Assembly: GCA_025350385.1 (NCBI GenBank) | Contig: JANXXZ010000447.1 | Location: 1 to 14,121 of the forward strand | DNA from: Bacteroidales bacterium | Lineage (GTDB): Bacteria > Bacteroidota > Bacteroidia > Bacteroidales > UBA4417 | DNA: 14,121 bases | Direction: 5' to 3' | Part shown: in pieces, positions 13,834-14,121 of the stretch | How the letters are laid out: every line of letters starts with the position of its first letter | Position numbering within the stretch: the stretch's first letter is position 1 | The notes under the pieces: generated by a model | Databases searched by the model: none | What the model saw: the letters and a program-made list of their open reading frames with translations, nothing else | What the model was told of the DNA's origin: nothing | Made by a program: the position numbers and the translations under genes

Positions 13834-14121
13834 TTATTTAAACTGGTTGTCAATTTCCTCCTGGCTTACATGCCTGCCGGATATGAATGTATACACGGCC
13901 GGGATTACAAACAACGTGAGGATAAGTGAGAACAGGATTCCGCCTACGATCACGATTCCCAGGGGAACACGGCTCGATGCAGCTTCACCCAGGCTCAGGG
14001 CTATGGGTAAAGCGCCCAGGGATGTGGCCAGGCTTGTCATAAGGATCGGGCGAAGCCGTTGTGTTGCGGCTTCAATAACCGCCTGGAACTTGGTCAGGCC
14101 AAGTGCCCGCTTCTTATTGGC
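13834..14121 (-). CDS. RND efflux transporter permease (5' part missing)
   Basis: Only the last 95 residues and the TAA are in the window; the gene runs off the right edge. The visible part has the AcrB/HAE1-type C-terminal pattern: the helix before TM11 (EAATQRLRPILMTSLAT), TM11 (LGALPIALSLGEAAS), the short loop SSRVPLG and TM12 (IVIVGGILFSLILTLFVIPAVYTF), ending in a short charged tail. These proton-driven inner membrane pumps export drugs, metals or lipids through a TolC-type channel with a periplasmic adaptor, whose gene is expected further upstream on the same strand. The substrate cannot be read from this end. Confidence 0.92.
   Translation of the reverse strand, partial: ANKKRALGLTKFQAVIEAATQRLRPILMTSLATSLGALPIALSLGEAASSRVPLGIVIVGGILFSLILTLFVIPAVYTFISGRHVSQEEIDNQFK

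Noticed and set aside
13824..13853. TTG start of the TolC-type gene ten codons upstream
   Set aside because: It would overlap the RND gene and place polar residues before a clean signal peptide that starts at the ATG at 13823.

Overview
The window looks like a chromosomal segment of a Bacteroidetes bacterium, probably of the order Bacteroidales or a relative. The reasons are the TAnnTTTG promoter boxes and absence of Shine-Dalgarno sequences in front of genes, a gingipain-type C25 protease with CARDB-like repeats of the sort usually secreted by the type IX system, a LolC/E-type permease near rbfA, and a short Bacteroidetes-type IS200-like transposase. No rRNA, tRNA or CRISPR array was seen.

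Layout. 1-2761 (minus) is the N-terminal 920 codons of a secreted C25 cysteine peptidase that runs off the left edge. 2951-5844 (minus) holds a LolC/E-family ABC permease, a long AT-rich gap, a class I SAM methyltransferase with a hydrophobic C-terminus, and rbfA. From the rbfA promoter region a fused ABC exporter (MsbA type) is transcribed divergently (6005-7825, plus). It converges on a family 2-like glycosyltransferase (7997-8866, minus) across a patch of nine-base repeats. The glycosyltransferase and an M20 amidohydrolase (9047-10228, plus) diverge from a shared promoter region. At 10281-10918 lies a compact mobile module: a Y1/HUH transposase between inverted arrays of three small hairpins. 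A MITE-like element (11056-11242) ends 15 bases before mtnA (11255-12361, plus), which itself carries an in-frame heptanucleotide repeat. A 15-base C-rich tandem repeat fills the space between mtnA and a convergent efflux operon, of which a complete TolC-type protein (12528-13823) and the last 96 codons of an RND permease (13834-14121) are present.

How the genes work together. Most functions concern the cell envelope: lipoprotein release, lipid/glycolipid export, a glycosyltransferase, multidrug efflux and protease secretion. Housekeeping functions are ribosome maturation (rbfA) and methionine salvage (mtnA). These are ordinary genes. The less ordinary part is 10.28-12.49 kb, where four different repeat or mobile elements lie next to and inside mtnA. 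The strongest candidate for something worth study is the hairpin-flanked transposase module: both arms keep the same three-hairpin architecture even where the stem sequence has changed.
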